Positions 1 through 13,302 of a stretch of 64,000 nt of DNA are shown piece after piece. The stretch comes from Alentia gelatinosa (Eukaryota > Annelida > Polychaeta > Phyllodocida > Polynoidae), in NCBI GenBank assembly GCA_950022655.1, contig OX465579.1, forward strand, positions 180,729,949-180,793,948. Reading direction: 5' to 3'. The translations under genes were made by a program, and so were the position numbers. The first letter of the stretch is position 1, and every line of letters begins with the position of its first letter. Below the pieces are notes generated by a model. That model did not search any database. It saw nothing but the letters and a program-made list of their open reading frames with translations, and was not told the DNA's origin.

Positions 1-3000
1 TCCCTTTTCTCTGTGTATTGAGAGGCTGAGATCTGAACTCCCGGAGAACGGCCTCGTGACTTATGTAGAATTCCCTTTTCTCTGTATTGAGAGGCTGAGA
101 TCTGAACTCCCAGAGAACGGCCTCGTGACTTATGTAGAATTCCCTTTTCTCTCTGTATTGTGAGGCTGAGATCTGATCTCCCAGAGAACGGCCTCGTGAC
201 TTATGTAGAATTCCCTTTTCTCTGTGTATTGTGAGGCTGAGATCTGAACTCCCGGAGAACGGCCTCGTGACTTATGTAGAATTCCCTTTTCTCTGTATTG
301 TGAGGCTGAGATCTGATATCCCCGGAGAACGGCCTCGTGACTTATGTAGAATTCCCTTTTCTCTGTATTGTGAGGCTGAGATCTGAACTCCCAGGAGAAC
401 GGCCTCGTGACTTATGTAGAATTCCCTTTTCTCTGTATTGTGAGGCTGAGATCTGAACTCCCGGAGAACGGCCTCGTGACTTATGTAGAATTCCCTTTTC
501 TCTGTGTATTGTGAGGCTGAGATCTGAACTCCCGGAGAACGGCCTCGTGACTTATGTAGAATTCCCTTTTCTCTGTATTGATAAAGGCTGAGATCTGAAC
601 TCCCGGAGAACGGCCTCGTGACTTATGTAGAATTCCTTTTTCTCTGTGTATTGTGAGGCTGAGATCTGAACTCCCTTGAGAACGGCCTCGTGACTTATGT
701 AGAATTCCCTTTTATCTGTATTGTGAGGCTGGGTCTGAACTCCCGGAGAACGGCCTCATGACTTATATAGAATTCCCTTTTCTCTGTGTATTGTGAGGCT
801 GAGATCTGAACTCCCTGAGAACGGCCTCGTGACTTATGTAGAATTCCCTTTTCTCTGTGTATTGTGAGGCTGAGATCTGATATCTCCGGAGAACGGCCTC
901 GTGACTTATGTAGAATTCCCTTTTCTCTGGTTATTGATAAAGACTGAGATCTGAACTCCCGGAGAACGGCCTCGTGACTTATGTAGAATTCCCTTTTCTC
1001 TGGTTATTGATAAAGGCTGAGATCTGAACTCCCGGAGAAGGGCCTCGTGACTTATGTAGAATTCCCTTTTCTCTGTGTATTGTGAGGCTGAGATCTGATA
1101 TCCCCGGAGAACGGCCTTGTGACTTATGTAGAATTCCCTTTTCTCTGTGTATTGTGAGGCTGAGATCTGAACTCCCGGAGAACGGCCTCGTGACTTATGT
1201 AGAATTCCCTTTTCTCTGTGTATTGTGAGGCTGAGATCTGATATCCCCGGAGAACGGCCTCGTGACTTATGTAGAATTCCCTTTTCTCTGTATTGTGAGG
1301 CTGAGATCTGAACTCCCGGAGAACGGCCTCGTGACTTATGTAGAATTCCCTTTTCTCTGTGTATTGATAAAGGCTGAGATCTGAATTCCCCGGAGATCGG
1401 CCTCGTGACTTTTGTAGAATTCCCTTTTCTCTGTGTATTGTGAGGCTGAGATCTGAACTCCCGGAGAACGGCCTCGTGACTTATGTAGAATTCCCTTTTC
1501 TCTTTGTATTGTGAGGCTAAGATCTGAACTCCCAGAGAACGGCCTCGTGACTTTTGTAGAATTCCCTTTTCTCTGTGTATTGTGAGGCTTAGATCTGATA
1601 TCTCCGGAGAACGGCCTCGTTACTTATGTAGAATTCCCTTTTCTCTCTGTATTGTGAGGCTGAGATCTGAACTCCCAGAGAACGGCCTCGTGACTTATGT
1701 AGAATTCCCTTTTATCTGTATTGTGAGGCTGAGATCTGAACTCCCGGAGAACGGCCTCGTGGCTTATGTAGAATTCCCTTTTCTCTGTATTGTTAGGCTG
1801 AGATCTGAACTCCCGGAGAACGGCCTCGTGACTTATGTAGAATTCCCTTTTCTCTGTATTGTGAGGCTGAGATCTGAACTCCCGGAGAAGGGCCTCGTGA
1901 CTTATGTAGAATTCCCCTTTCTCTGTATTGTGAGGCTGAGATCTGAACTCCCGGAGAACGACCTCGTGACTTATGTAGAATTCCCTTTTCTCTGCATTGA
2001 GAGGCTAAGATCTGAACTCACGGAGAACGGCCTCTTGACTTATGTAGAATTCCCTTTTCTCTGTATTGTGAGGCTGAGATCTGAACTCCCCGGAGAACGG
2101 CCTCATGACTTATGTAGAATTCCCTTTTCTCTGTATTGTGAGGCTGAGATCTGATATCCTGGAGAACGGCCTCGTGACTTATGTAGAATTCCCTTTTCTC
2201 TGTGTATTGTGAGGCTGAGATCTAAACTCCCGGAGAACTGCCTCGTGACTTTTGTAGAATTCCCTTTTCTCTGTGTATTGTGAGGCTGCGATCTGATCTC
2301 CCTTGAGAACGGCCTTGTGACTTATGTAGAATTCCCTTTTCACTGTATTGTGAGGCTGAGATCTGAACTCCCCGGAGAACGTCCTCGTGACTCATGTAGA
2401 ATTCCCTTTTCTCTGTGTATTGAGAGGCTGAGATCTGAACTCCCGGAGAACGGCCTCATGACTTATGTAGAATTCCCTTTTCTCTGTGTATTGTGAGGCT
2501 GAGATCTGATCTCCCGGAGAACGGCCTCGTGACTTATGTAGAATTCCCTTTTCTCTGGTTATTGATAAAGGCTGAGATCTGAACTCCCGGAGAACGGCCT
2601 CGTGACTCATGTAGAATTCCCTTTTCTCTGGTTATTGATAAAGGCTGAGATCTGAACTCCCGGAGAACGGCCTCGTGACTTATGTAGAATTCCCTTTTCT
2701 CTGTGTATTGTGAGGCTGAGATCTGTACTCCCGGAGAACGGCCTCGTGACTTATGAAGAATTCCCTTTTCTCTGTGTATTGTGAGGCTGAGATCTGATAT
2801 CCCCGGAGAACGGCCTCTTGACTTATGTAGAATTCCCTTTTCTCTGTATTGTGAGGCTGAGATCTGAACTCCCGGAGAACGGCCTCGTGACTTTTGTAGA
2901 ATTCCCTTTTCTCTGTGTATTGTGAGGCTTAGATCTGATATCTCCGGAGAACGGCCTCGTTACTTATGTAGAATTCCCTTTTCTCTGTGTATTGTGAGGC

Positions 3001-6000
3001 TGAGATCTGAACTCCCAGAGAACGGCCTCGTGACTTATGTAGAATTCCCTTTTATCTGTATTGTGAGGCTGAGATCTGAACTCCCGGAGAACGGCCTCGT
3101 GGCTTATGTAGAATTCCCTTTTCTCTGTATTGTGAGGCTGAGATCTGAACTCCCGGAGAACGGCCTCGTGACTTATGTAGAATTCCCTTTTCTCTGTATT
3201 GTGAGGCTGAGATCTGAACTCCCGGAGAAGGGCCTCGTGACTTATGTAGAATTCCCCTTTCTCTGTATTGTGAGGCTGAGATCTGAACTCCCGGAGAACG
3301 ACCTCGTGACTTATGTAGAATTCCCTTTTCTCTGCATTGAGAGGCTAAGATCTGAACTCACGGAGAACGGCCTCTTGACTTATGTAGAATTCCCTTTTCT
3401 CTGTGTATTGTGAGGCTGAGATCTGATATCCCCGGAGAACGGCCTCGTGACTTATGTAGAATTCCCTTTTCTCTGTATTGTGAGGCTGAGATCTGAACTC
3501 CCGGAGAACGGCCTCGTGACTTATGTAGAATTCCCTTTTCTCTGTGTATTGATAAAGGCTGAGATCTGAATTCCCCGGAGATCGGCCTCGTGACTTTTGT
3601 AGAATTCCCTTTTCTCTGTGTATTGTGAGGCTGAGATCTGAACTCCCGGAGAACGGCCTCGTGACTTATGTAGAATTCCCTTTTCTCTTTGTATTGTGAG
3701 GCTAAGATCTGAACTCCCAGAGAACGGCCTCGTGACTTTTGTAGAATTCCCTTTTCTCTGTGTATTGTGAGGCTTAGATCTGATATCTCCGGAGAACGGC
3801 CTCGTTACTTATGTAGAATTCCCTTTTCTCTCTGTATTGTGAGGCTGAGATCTGAACTCCCAGAGAACGGCCTCGTGACTTATGTAGAATTCCCTTTTAT
3901 CTGTATTGTGAGGCTGAGATCTGAACTCCCGGAGAACGGCCTCGTGGCTTATGTAGAATTCCCTTTTCTCTGTATTGTTAGGCTGAGATCTGAACTCCCG
4001 GAGAACGGCCTCGTGACTTATGTAGAATTCCCTTTTCTCTGTATTGTGAGGCTGAGATCTGAACTCCCGGAGAAGGGCCTCGTGACTTATGTAGAATTCC
4101 CCTTTCTCTGTATTGTGAGGCTGAGATCTGAACTCCCGGAGAACGACCTCGTGACTTATGTAGAATTCCCTTTTCTCTGCATTGAGAGGCTAAGATCTGA
4201 ACTCACGGAGAACGGCCTCTTGACTTATGTAGAATTCCCTTTTCTCTGTATTGTGAGGCTGAGATCTGAACTCCCCGGAGAACGGCCTCATGACTTATGT
4301 AGAATTCCCTTTTCTCTGTATTGTGAGGCTGAGATCTGATATCCTGGAGAACGGCCTCGTGACTTATGTAGAATTCCCTTTTCTCTGTGTATTGTGAGGC
4401 TGAGATCTAAACTCCCGGAGAACTGCCTCGTGACTTTTGTAGAATTCCCTTTTCTCTGTGTATTGTGAGGCTGCGATCTGATCTCCCTTGAGAACGGCCT
4501 TGTGACTTATGTAGAATTCCCTTTTCACTGTATTGTGAGGCTGAGATCTGAACTCCCCGGAGAACGTCCTCGTGACTCATGTAGAATTCCCTTTTCTCTG
4601 TGTATTGAGAGGCTGAGATCTGAACTCCCGGAGAACGGCCTCATGACTTATGTAGAATTCCCTTTTCTCTGTGTATTGTGAGGCTGAGATCTGATCTCCC
4701 GGAGAACGGCCTCGTGACTTATGTAGAATTCCCTTTTCTCTGGTTATTGATAAAGGCTGAGATCTGAACTCCCGGAGAACGGCCTCGTGACTCATGTAGA
4801 ATTCCCTTTTCTCTGGTTATTGATAAAGGCTGAGATCTGAACTCCCGGAGAACGGCCTCGTGACTTATGTAGAATTCCCTTTTCTCTGTGTATTGTGAGG
4901 CTGAGATCTGTACTCCCGGAGAACGGCCTCGTGACTTATGAAGAATTCCCTTTTCTCTGTGTATTGTGAGGCTGAGATCTGATATCCCCGGAGAACGGCC
5001 TCTTGACTTATGTAGAATTCCCTTTTCTCTGTATTGTGAGGCTGAGATCTGAACTCCCGGAGAACGGCCTCGTGACTTTTGTAGAATTCCCTTTTCTCTG
5101 TGTATTGTGAGGCTTAGATCTGATATCTCCGGAGAACGGCCTCGTTACTTATGTAGAATTCCCTTTTCTCTGTGTATTGTGAGGCTGAGATCTGAACTCC
5201 CAGAGAACGGCCTCGTGACTTATGTAGAATTCCCTTTTATCTGTATTGTGAGGCTGAGATCTGAACTCCCGGAGAACGGCCTCGTGGCTTATGTAGAATT
5301 CCCTTTTCTCTGTATTGTGAGGCTGAGATCTGAACTCCCGGAGAACGGCCTCGTGACTTATGTAGAATTCCCTTTTCTCTGTATTGTGAGGCTGAGATCT
5401 GAACTCCCGGAGAAGGGCCTCGTGACTTATGTAGAATTCCCCTTTCTCTGTATTGTGAGGCTGAGATCTGAACTCCCGGAGAACGACCTCGTGACTTATG
5501 TAGAATTCCCTTTTCTCTGCATTGAGAGGCTAAGATCTGAACTCATGGAGAACGGCCTCTTGACTTATGTAGAATTCCCTTTCCTCTGTATTGTGAGGCT
5601 GAGATCTGAACTCCCCGGAGAACGGCCTCATGACTTATGTAGAATTCCCTTTTCTCTGTATTGTGAGGCTGAGATCTGATATCCTGGAGAACGGCCTCGT
5701 GACTTATGTAGAATTCCCTTTTCTCTGTGTATTGTGAGGCTGAGATCTAAACTCCCGGAGAACTGCCTCGTGACTTTTGTAGAATTCCCTTTTCTCTGTG
5801 TATTGTGAGGCTGAGATCTGATCTCCCTTGAGAACGGCCTTGTGACTTATGTAGAATTCCCTTTTCACTGTATTGTGAGGCTGAGATCTGAACTCCCCGG
5901 AGAACGTCCTCGTGACTCATGTAGAATTCCCTTTTCTCTGTGTATTGAGAGGCTGAGATCTGAACTCCCGGAGAACGGCCTCATGACTTATGTAGAATTC

Positions 6001-9000
6001 CCTTTTCTCTGTGTATTGTGAGGCTGAGATCTGATCTCCCGTAAAACGGCCTCGTGACTTATGTAGAATTCCCTTTTCTCTGGTTATTGATAAAGGCTGA
6101 GATCTGAACTCCCGGAGAACGGCCTCGTGACTCATGTAGAATTCCCTTTTCTCTGGTTATTGATAAAGGCTGAGATCTGAACTCCCGGAGAACGGCCTCG
6201 TGACTTATGTAGAATTCCCTTTTCTCTGTGTATTGTGAGGCTGAGATCTGTACTCCCGGAGAACGGCCTCGTGACTTATGTAGAATTCCCTTTTCTCTGT
6301 GTATTGTGAGGCTGAGATCTGATATCCCCGGAGAACGGCCTCGTGACTTATGTAGAATTCCCTTTTCTCTGTATTGTGAGGCTGAGATCTGAACTCCCGG
6401 AGATCGGCCTGGTGACTTATGTAGAATTCCCTTTTCTCTGTATTGTGAGGCTGAGATCTGAACTCCCGGAGAACGGCCTCGTGACTTATGTAGAATTCCC
6501 TTTTCACTGTGTATAGTGAGGCTGAGATCTGAACTCCCGGAGAACGGCCTCGTGACTTATGTAGAATTCCCTTTTCACTGTGTATAGTGAGGCTGAGATC
6601 TGAACTCCCGGAGAACGGCCTCGTGACTTATGTAGAATTCCCTTTTCTCTGTGTATTGTGAGGCTGAGATCTGAACTCCCGGAGAACGGCCTTGTGACTC
6701 ATGTAGAATTCCCTTTTCTCTGTATTGATAAAGGCTGAGATCTGAACTCCCGGAGATCGGCCTGGTGACTTATGTAGAATTCCCTTTTCTCTGTATTGTG
6801 AGGCTGAGATCTGAACTCCTGGAGAACGGCCTCGTGACTTATGTAGAATTCCCTTTTCTCTGTATAGTGAGGCTGAGATCTGAACTCCCGGAGATTGGCC
6901 TCGTGACTTTTGTAGAATTCCCTTTTCACTGTGTATAGTGAGGCTGAGATCTGAACTCCCGGAGAACTGCCTCGTGACTTATGTAGAATTCCCTTTTCTC
7001 TGTATTGTGAGGCTGAGATCTGAACTCCTTGAGAACGGCCTCGTGACTTTTTTAGAATTCCCTTTTCTCTGTGTATTGTGAGGCTGAGATCTGATATCTC
7101 CAGAGAACGGCCTCGTGACTTATGTAGAACTCCCTTTTCTCTGTGTATTGTGAGGCTGAGATCTGAACTCCCAGAGAAGGGCCTCGTGACTTATGTAGAA
7201 TTCCCTTTTATCTGTATTGTGAGGCTGAGATCTGAACTCCCGGAGAACGGCCTCGTGACTTATGTAGAATTCCCTTTTCTCTGTATTGTGAGGCTGAGAT
7301 CTGAACTCCCGGAGAACGGCCTCGTGACTTATGTAGAATTCCCTTTTCTCTGTATTGTGAGGCTGAGATCTGAACTCCCTGAGAACGGCCTCGTGACTTA
7401 TGGAGAATTCCCTTTTCTGTGTATTGTGAGGCTGAGATCTGAAATCCCGGAGAACAGCCTCCTGACTTATGTAGAATTCCCTTTTCTCTGTGTATTGTGA
7501 GGCTGAGATCTGAACTCCCGGAGAACGGCCTCGTGACTTATGTAGAATTCCCTTTTCACTGTATTGATAAAGGCTGAGATCTGAACTCCCGGAGAACGGC
7601 CTCGTGACTTATGTAGAAGTCCCTTTTCTCTGTGTATTGAGAGGCTGAGATCTGAACTCCCCAGAGAACGGCCTCGTGACTTATGTAGAATTCCCTTTTC
7701 TCTGTGTATTGTGAGGCTGAGATCTAAACTCCCGGAGAACTGCCTCGTGACTTTTGTAGAATTCCCTTTTCTTTGTGTAATGTGAGGCTGAGATCTGATC
7801 TCCCTTGAGAGTGGCCTCGTGACTTATGTAGAATTCCCTTTTCACTGTATTGTGAGGCTGAGATCTGAACTCCCCGGAGAACGGCCTCGTGACTTATGTA
7901 GAATTCCCTTTTCTCTGTGTATTGATAAAGGCTGAGATCTGAACTCCCGGAGAACTGCTTCATGACTTTTGTAGAATTCCCTTTTCTCTGTGTATTGTGA
8001 GGCTGAGATCTGATCTCCCGGAGAACGGCCTCGTGACTTATGTAGAATTCCCTTTTCTCTGTGTATTGTGAGGCTGAGATCTGAACTCCCTTGAGAACGG
8101 CCTTGTGACTTATGTAGAATTCCCTTTTCACTGTATTGTGAGGCTGAGATCTGAACTCCCCGGAGAACGTCCTCGTGACTCATGTAGAATTCCCTTTTCT
8201 CTGTGTATTGAGAGGCTGAGATCTGAACTCCCGGAGAACGGCCTCATGACTTATGTAGAATTCCCTTTTCTCTGTGTATTGTGAGGCTGAGATCTGATCT
8301 CCCGTAAAACGGCCTCGTGACTTATGTAGAATTCCCTTTTCTCTGGTTATTGATAAAGGCTGAGATCTGAACTCCCGGAGAACGGCCTCGTGACTTATGT
8401 AGAATTCCCTTTTCTCTGTGTATTGTGAGGCTGAGATCTGTACTCCCGGAGAACGGCCTCGTGACTTATGTAGAATTCCCTTTTCTCTGTGTATTGTGAG
8501 GCTGAGATCTGATATCCCCGGAGAACGGCCTCGTGACTTATGTAGAATTCCCTTTTCTCTGTATTGTGAGGCTGAGATCTGAACTCCTGGAGAACGGCCT
8601 GGTGACTTATGTAGAATTCCCTTTTCTCTGTATTGTGAGGCTGAGATCTGAACTCCTGGAGAACGGCCTCGTGACTTATGTAGAATTCCCTTTTCTCTGT
8701 ATAGTGAGGCTGAGATCTGAACTCCCGGAGATCGGCCTCGTGACTTTTGTAGAATTCCCTTTTCTCTGTGTATTGTGAGGCTGAGATCTGAACTCCTTGA
8801 GAACGGCCTCGTGACTTTTTTAGAATTCCCTTTTCTCTGTGTATTGTGAGGCTGAGATCTGATATCTCCAGAGAACGGCCTCGTGACTTATGTAGAACTC
8901 CCTTTTCTCTGTGTATTGTGAGGCTGAGATCTGAACTCCCAGAGAAGGGCCTCGTGACTTATGTAGAATTCCCTTTTATCTGTATTGTGAGGCTGAGATC

Positions 9001-10940
9001 TGAACTCCCGGAGAACGGCCTCGTGACTTATGTAGAATTCCCTTTTCTCTGTATTGTGAGGCTGAGATCTGAACTCCCGGAGAACGGCCTCGTGACTTAT
9101 GTAGAATTCCCTTTTCTCTGTATTGTGAGGCTGAGATCTGAACTCCCTGAGAACGGCCTCGTGACTTATGGAGAATTCCCTTTTCTGTGTATTGTGAGGC
9201 TGAGATCTGAAATCCCGGAGAACAGCCTCCTGACTTATGTAGAATTCCCTTTTCTCTGTGTATTGTGAGGCTGAGATCTGAACTCCCGGAGAACGGCCTC
9301 GTGACTTATGTAGAATTCCCTTTTCACTGTATTGATAAAGGCTGAGATCTGAACTCCCGGAGAACGGCCTCGTGACTTATGTAGAAGTCCCTTTTCTCTG
9401 TGTATTGAGAGGCTGAGATCTGAACTCCCCAGAGAACGGCCTCGTGACTTATGTAGAATTCCCTTTTCTCTGTGTATTGTGAGGCTGAGATCTGAACTCC
9501 CGGAGAACAGCCTCGTGACTTATGTAGAATTCCCTTTTTCTCTGTATTGTGAGGCTGAGATCTGAACTCCCCGGAGAACAGCCTCGTGACTTATGTAGAA
9601 TTCCCTTTTCTCTGTATTGTGAGGCTGAGATCTGAACTCTCCAGAGAACGGCCTCGTGACTTATGTAGAATTCCCTTTTCTCTGTGTATTGTGAGGCTGA
9701 GATCTGAACTCCCGGAGAACAGCCTCGTGACTTATGTAGAATTCCCTTTTCTCTGTATTGTGAGGCTGAGATCTGAACTCCCGGAGAACGGCCTCGTGAC
9801 TTATGTAGAATTCCCTTTTCTCTGTATTGTGAGGCTGAGATCTGAACTCCCGGAGAACGGCCTCGTGACTTATGTAGAATTCCCTTTTCTCTGTATTGTG
9901 AGGCTGAGATCTGAACTCCCCGGAGAATGGCCTCGTGACTTATGTAGAATTCCCTTTTCTCTGTATTGTGAGGCTGAGATCTGAACTCTCGGAGAACGGC
10001 CTCGTGACTTATGTAGAATTCCCTTTTCTCTGTATTGTGAGGCTGAGATCTGAACTCTCCAGAGAACGGCCTCGTGACTTATGTAGAATTCCCTTTTCTC
10101 TGTGTATTGTGAGGCTGAGATCTGAACTCCCGGAGAACGACCTCGTGACTTATGTAGAATTCCCTTTTCTCTGTATTGTGAGGCTGAGATCTGATCTCCC
10201 GGAGAACGACCTCGTGACTTATGTAGAATTCCCTTTTCTTTGTGTATTGTGAGGCTGATATCTGAACTCCCCGGAGAACGGCCTCGTGACTTATGTAGAA
10301 TTCCCTTTTCTCAGTGTATTGTGAGGCTGAGATCTGATCTCCCGGAGAACGGCCTCGTGACTTATGTAGAATTCCCTTTTCTCAGTGTATTGTGAGGCTG
10401 AGATCTGAACTCCCGGAGAACAGCCTCGTGACTTATGTAGAATTCCCTTTTCTCAGTGTATTGTGAGGCTGAGATCTGATCTCCCGGAGAACGGCCTCGT
10501 GACTTATGTAGAATTCCCTTTTCTCTGTATTGTGAGGCTGAGATCTGAACTCCCGGAGAACGGCCTCGTGACTTATGTAGAATTCCCTTTTCTCAGTGTA
10601 TTGTGAGGCTGAGATCTGATCTCCCGGAGAACGGCCTCGTGACTTATGTAGAATTCCCTTTTCTCTGTATTGTGAGGCTGAGATCTGAACTCCCGGAGAA
10701 CGGCCTCGTGACTTATGTAGAATTCCCTTTTCTCTGTGTATTGTGAGGCTGAGATCTGAACTCCCCGGAGACAACCTCGTGACTCATGTAGAATTCCCTT
10801 TTCTCTGTGTATTGTGAGGCTGCGATCTGATCTCCCGGAGAACGGCCTCGTGACTTATGTAGAATTCCCTTTTCTCTGTATTGTGAGGCTGAGATCTGAA
10901 CTCCCAGGAGAACGGCCTCGTTTAGAATTCCCTTTTCTCT
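1..10940. repeat. Large 66-71 bp satellite array with higher-order structure
   Basis: About 155-160 tandem units run from the window edge to 10940, so the left end is not seen. Nearly every unit carries AGATCT (BglII), GAGAACGGCCTCGTGAC and GAATTC (EcoRI). Unit length varies because of an optional GT dinucleotide and a GATAAA insertion. 69-bp units give a 23-residue open periodicity in several frames on both strands; these short ORFs break wherever a 2-bp length variant occurs, so I do not treat them as genes. Blocks of many units recur: the segment around 1230-3412 is repeated about 2185 bp downstream, a 1340-bp spacing also recurs, and 7078-7720 recurs 1768 bp later. The last unit runs into a pyrimidine tract and GAGCAG, suggesting that the array lies in an intron. 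Confidence 0.97.
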
Positions 10941-10946
10941 GAGCAG

Positions 10947-11080
10947 TTTCATCACGTGACCACCAGCTCTCCAAACACAACCTCCATATGTTCTACCAGC
11001 GGCAAAATCCCGCTAGGAGAGCTCCCGGCGGCGCTGATTCCCGGCGATCAGACTGCGCGGTTCAGGGAACACGCTGGTAA
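10947..11080 (+). CDS. Candidate terminal coding exon of a gene lying to the left
   Basis: The satellite ends in CCTTTTCTCTGAGCAG, a good 3' splice site, and the following sequence is unique and GC-richer. Read after two codon-completing bases, it gives 43 codons to a TAA at 11078-11080: a basic peptide starting SSRDHQLSKHNLHMF and ending AVQGTRW. Read directly from 10947 it is also open, to TAG at 11145-11147 (67 codons including the stop, rich in Ser/Thr/Asn), so the frame is not settled. I prefer the first frame because its stop lies inside a local duplication like those seen at other gene ends here. I do not recognise the peptide. Any upstream exons lie outside the window or beyond the satellite. 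Confidence 0.4.
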
Positions 11081-11120
11081 CCGGCGATCAGACTGTGATA
11101 CACGGAACACGCCGGTAAAC
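11041..11120. repeat. Two-copy ~40 bp duplication spanning a candidate stop codon
   Basis: The segment beginning CCGGCGATCAGACTG and ending in ACACGCTGGTAA is followed directly by a diverged second copy ending in ACACGCCGGTAA. The first GGTAA contains the stop codon of the preferred frame of the preceding exon. Confidence 0.7.
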
Positions 11121-11236
11121 AGCAACAGGTTGGCAGACGACTTTTAGAGAAGCTCATTTGGTTTACCAGAACGAGGCAGCGTCCCTCCAGTGACGTAGAT
11201 CCTGCTCTTAACAAACACAAAGTGAACAGTCGGCAC

Positions 11237-11511
11237 TTAGCAGCAGCAGCAGCAGCAGTAGAAGGGAGATACGGACAGGAGGAGGGAGAGGAGGAGAGAA
11301 ATACAGATAGGAGGAGGAAAAGGAGAGAAATACAGACAGGAGGAGGGAAATACAGACAGGAGGAGGGAGATACAGACAGCGATATCGTCATGCCTCACTG
11401 AGTCGCAAGAGAGGTGAGTTGGACTGTTTACTTGTCCTTTCCGTGCTACTTTATTATATACAGAGAGAGAAAGAGAGAGAGACAGAGAGAGGGGGGGAGA
11501 GAGAGAGAGAA
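11237..11511. repeat. CAG microsatellite and purine-rich low-complexity tract
   Basis: A (CAG)5 run near 11241-11256 is followed by degenerate AGGAGGGAGATACAGAC units to about 11380, and by a GA-rich/poly-G stretch at 11461-11511. A good 5' splice-site consensus, GAGAG|GTGAGT, occurs at 11413/11414 between them and could end a non-coding exon. ORFs here are low-complexity and are not called. Confidence 0.8.
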
Positions 11512-11753
11512 ACAAAGATCTATGCACATTTTCAGCCCGTATTTTGCGCTGGTACTAAGAAGGAAAATGATGAGTGTTTGGTCTGTGTACACATTCGCCA
11601 TCTAGTTTGGAGTGTACAGTAATATGATCGAGGCGATAGCCTAGTGAATATTGCAAAGCAATCCAAATGAGATGGCGAATGGGGACTCAGACCAAGCACC
11701 AGTATGTTTCCTATTTTAACTTAGCCTGGAAATATTTATCTATTTATCATTCA

Positions 11754-12194
11754 TTGAGTATGAGTTACCGTACTGGCATGTCTGTTGAGTATGAGTTACC
11801 GTACTCGCACGCCTGTTGAGTATGAGTTACTGTACTCGCACGCCTGTTGAGTATGAGTTACTGTACTCGCATGTCTGTTGAGTATGAGTTACCGTACTCG
11901 CACGCCTGTTGAGTATGAGTTACTGTACTCGCATGTCTGTTGAGTATGAGTTACCATACTCGCATGTCTGTTGAGTATGGGTTACCGTACTCGCATGTCT
12001 GTTGAGTATGAGTTACTGTACTCTCATGTGTGTTGAGTATGAGTTACCGTACTCGCCTGTCTGTTGAGTATGAGTTACCCTACTCGCATGTCTGTTGAGT
12101 ATGAGTTACCGTACTCGCATGTCTGTTGAGTATGAGTTACTGTACTCGCACGCCTGTTGAGTATGAGTTTCTGTACTCTCATGTGTGTTGAGAA
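11754..12194. repeat. 31-bp minisatellite, about 14 units
   Basis: The unit is of the form GTTGAGTATGAGTTACCGTA followed by CTCGCATGTCT. Copies differ mainly by C/T changes (ACCG/ACTG, CATGTCT/CACGCCT). Confidence 0.95.
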
Positions 12195-12607
12195 CGGGTT
12201 CCTAATGGTCGTTTATATCAGGCTAAAATAATGGTAAGACGGAAGTGCTTCGGGATCTGTAGCCTCTGAACATACGCCACAATATTCCACCTATATTAAA
12301 TATTTATAATGAGTCAGGATAATCTTATTCGTCATCAACGTTATGCAAGATTTAAAAAGGATGGCGAACTCCAAGTAGGAGGCGTAAGTCTACACCGACT
12401 GAGCGCCATGCCCGAGAGTGCTGCGCTACTTTGGTGTAATCTGGAACTCATCTCATCCTAGTGGATAACGGGATATTCTCTCTAACGCTCGCATATTACT
12501 ACACATAAACTACTCGGGGATTACGACCACTCGTACATAAAACTACGCAGTAGAACAAAGAAGGGGTATTCCCATATTGCCCAAATCTTTACCCCCCCCC
12601 CCCCCTC
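12195..12607. other. Unique sequence without a recognisable gene
   Basis: Non-repetitive, AT-rich in the middle, with a poly-C run of about 14 at 12593-12606. I see no convincing ORF or element. Confidence 0.5.
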
Positions 12608-13200
12608 AAACAGCTCGCACGTACTTTATGGCCACAATGTCTACAATGAGCAACCAGCCAAATCGTGTTCCTATCACACCCCTGGAATAAATGTCCATAG
12701 GCTTAACATCGGCAACTCGTTCTCCATGTCTCTACATGGTTTATATGCTGTGTGTTGTCCATTATATAAGTGAGAATAGGGGTGAGATAAATATGTGCAT
12801 ACTATATGGGCGACTACAATGAGCAACCAGCCAAATCGTGTTTCTATCTCACCCCTGGAATAAATGTCCATAGACTTAACATCGGCAACTCGTTCTGCAT
12901 GTCTCTACATGGTTTATATCCTGTGTGTTGTCCATTATTTAAGTGAGTATAGGGGTGAGATAAATACGTGCATACTTTATGGGCGACTACAATGAGTAGC
13001 CAGTCTAATCGTGTTTCTATCTCACCCCTGGAATAAATGTCCATAGACTTAACATCGGCAACTCGTTCTGCATGTCTCTACATGGTTTATATCCTGTGTG
13101 TTGTCCATTATTTAAGTGAGTATAGGGGTGAGATAAATACGTACGTACTTTATGGGCGACCACAATGAGCGGCCAGTCTAATCGTGTTTGTCTGCGGGGT
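12608..13200. repeat. About 172-bp tandem repeat, 3 full copies plus a partial fourth
   Basis: Units begin near GTACTTTATGGGCGAC and contain CAACCAGCCAAATCGTGT, CACCCCTGGAATAAATG and GGTGAGATAAATA. The minus-strand ORFs of 65-79 residues simply repeat the unit. Confidence 0.93.
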
Positions 13201-13302
13201 TTGGTGTTCAGGGTTGGATCTCTGCCAATGTGTGAGAACAGAGCAACCATCAACAAACAACCAGAACCTAGAACCTAGAAGGAATCTGCATCAAACTGAT
13301 AC

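Noticed and set aside
1582..10252. Repeated ORFs reading VRLRSELPENGLVTYVEF
   Set aside because: They follow 69-bp satellite units and break wherever the unit has a 2-bp length variant.
1..10940. CRISPR array
   Set aside because: Units are contiguous and degenerate, without unique spacers between conserved repeats; the context is eukaryotic.
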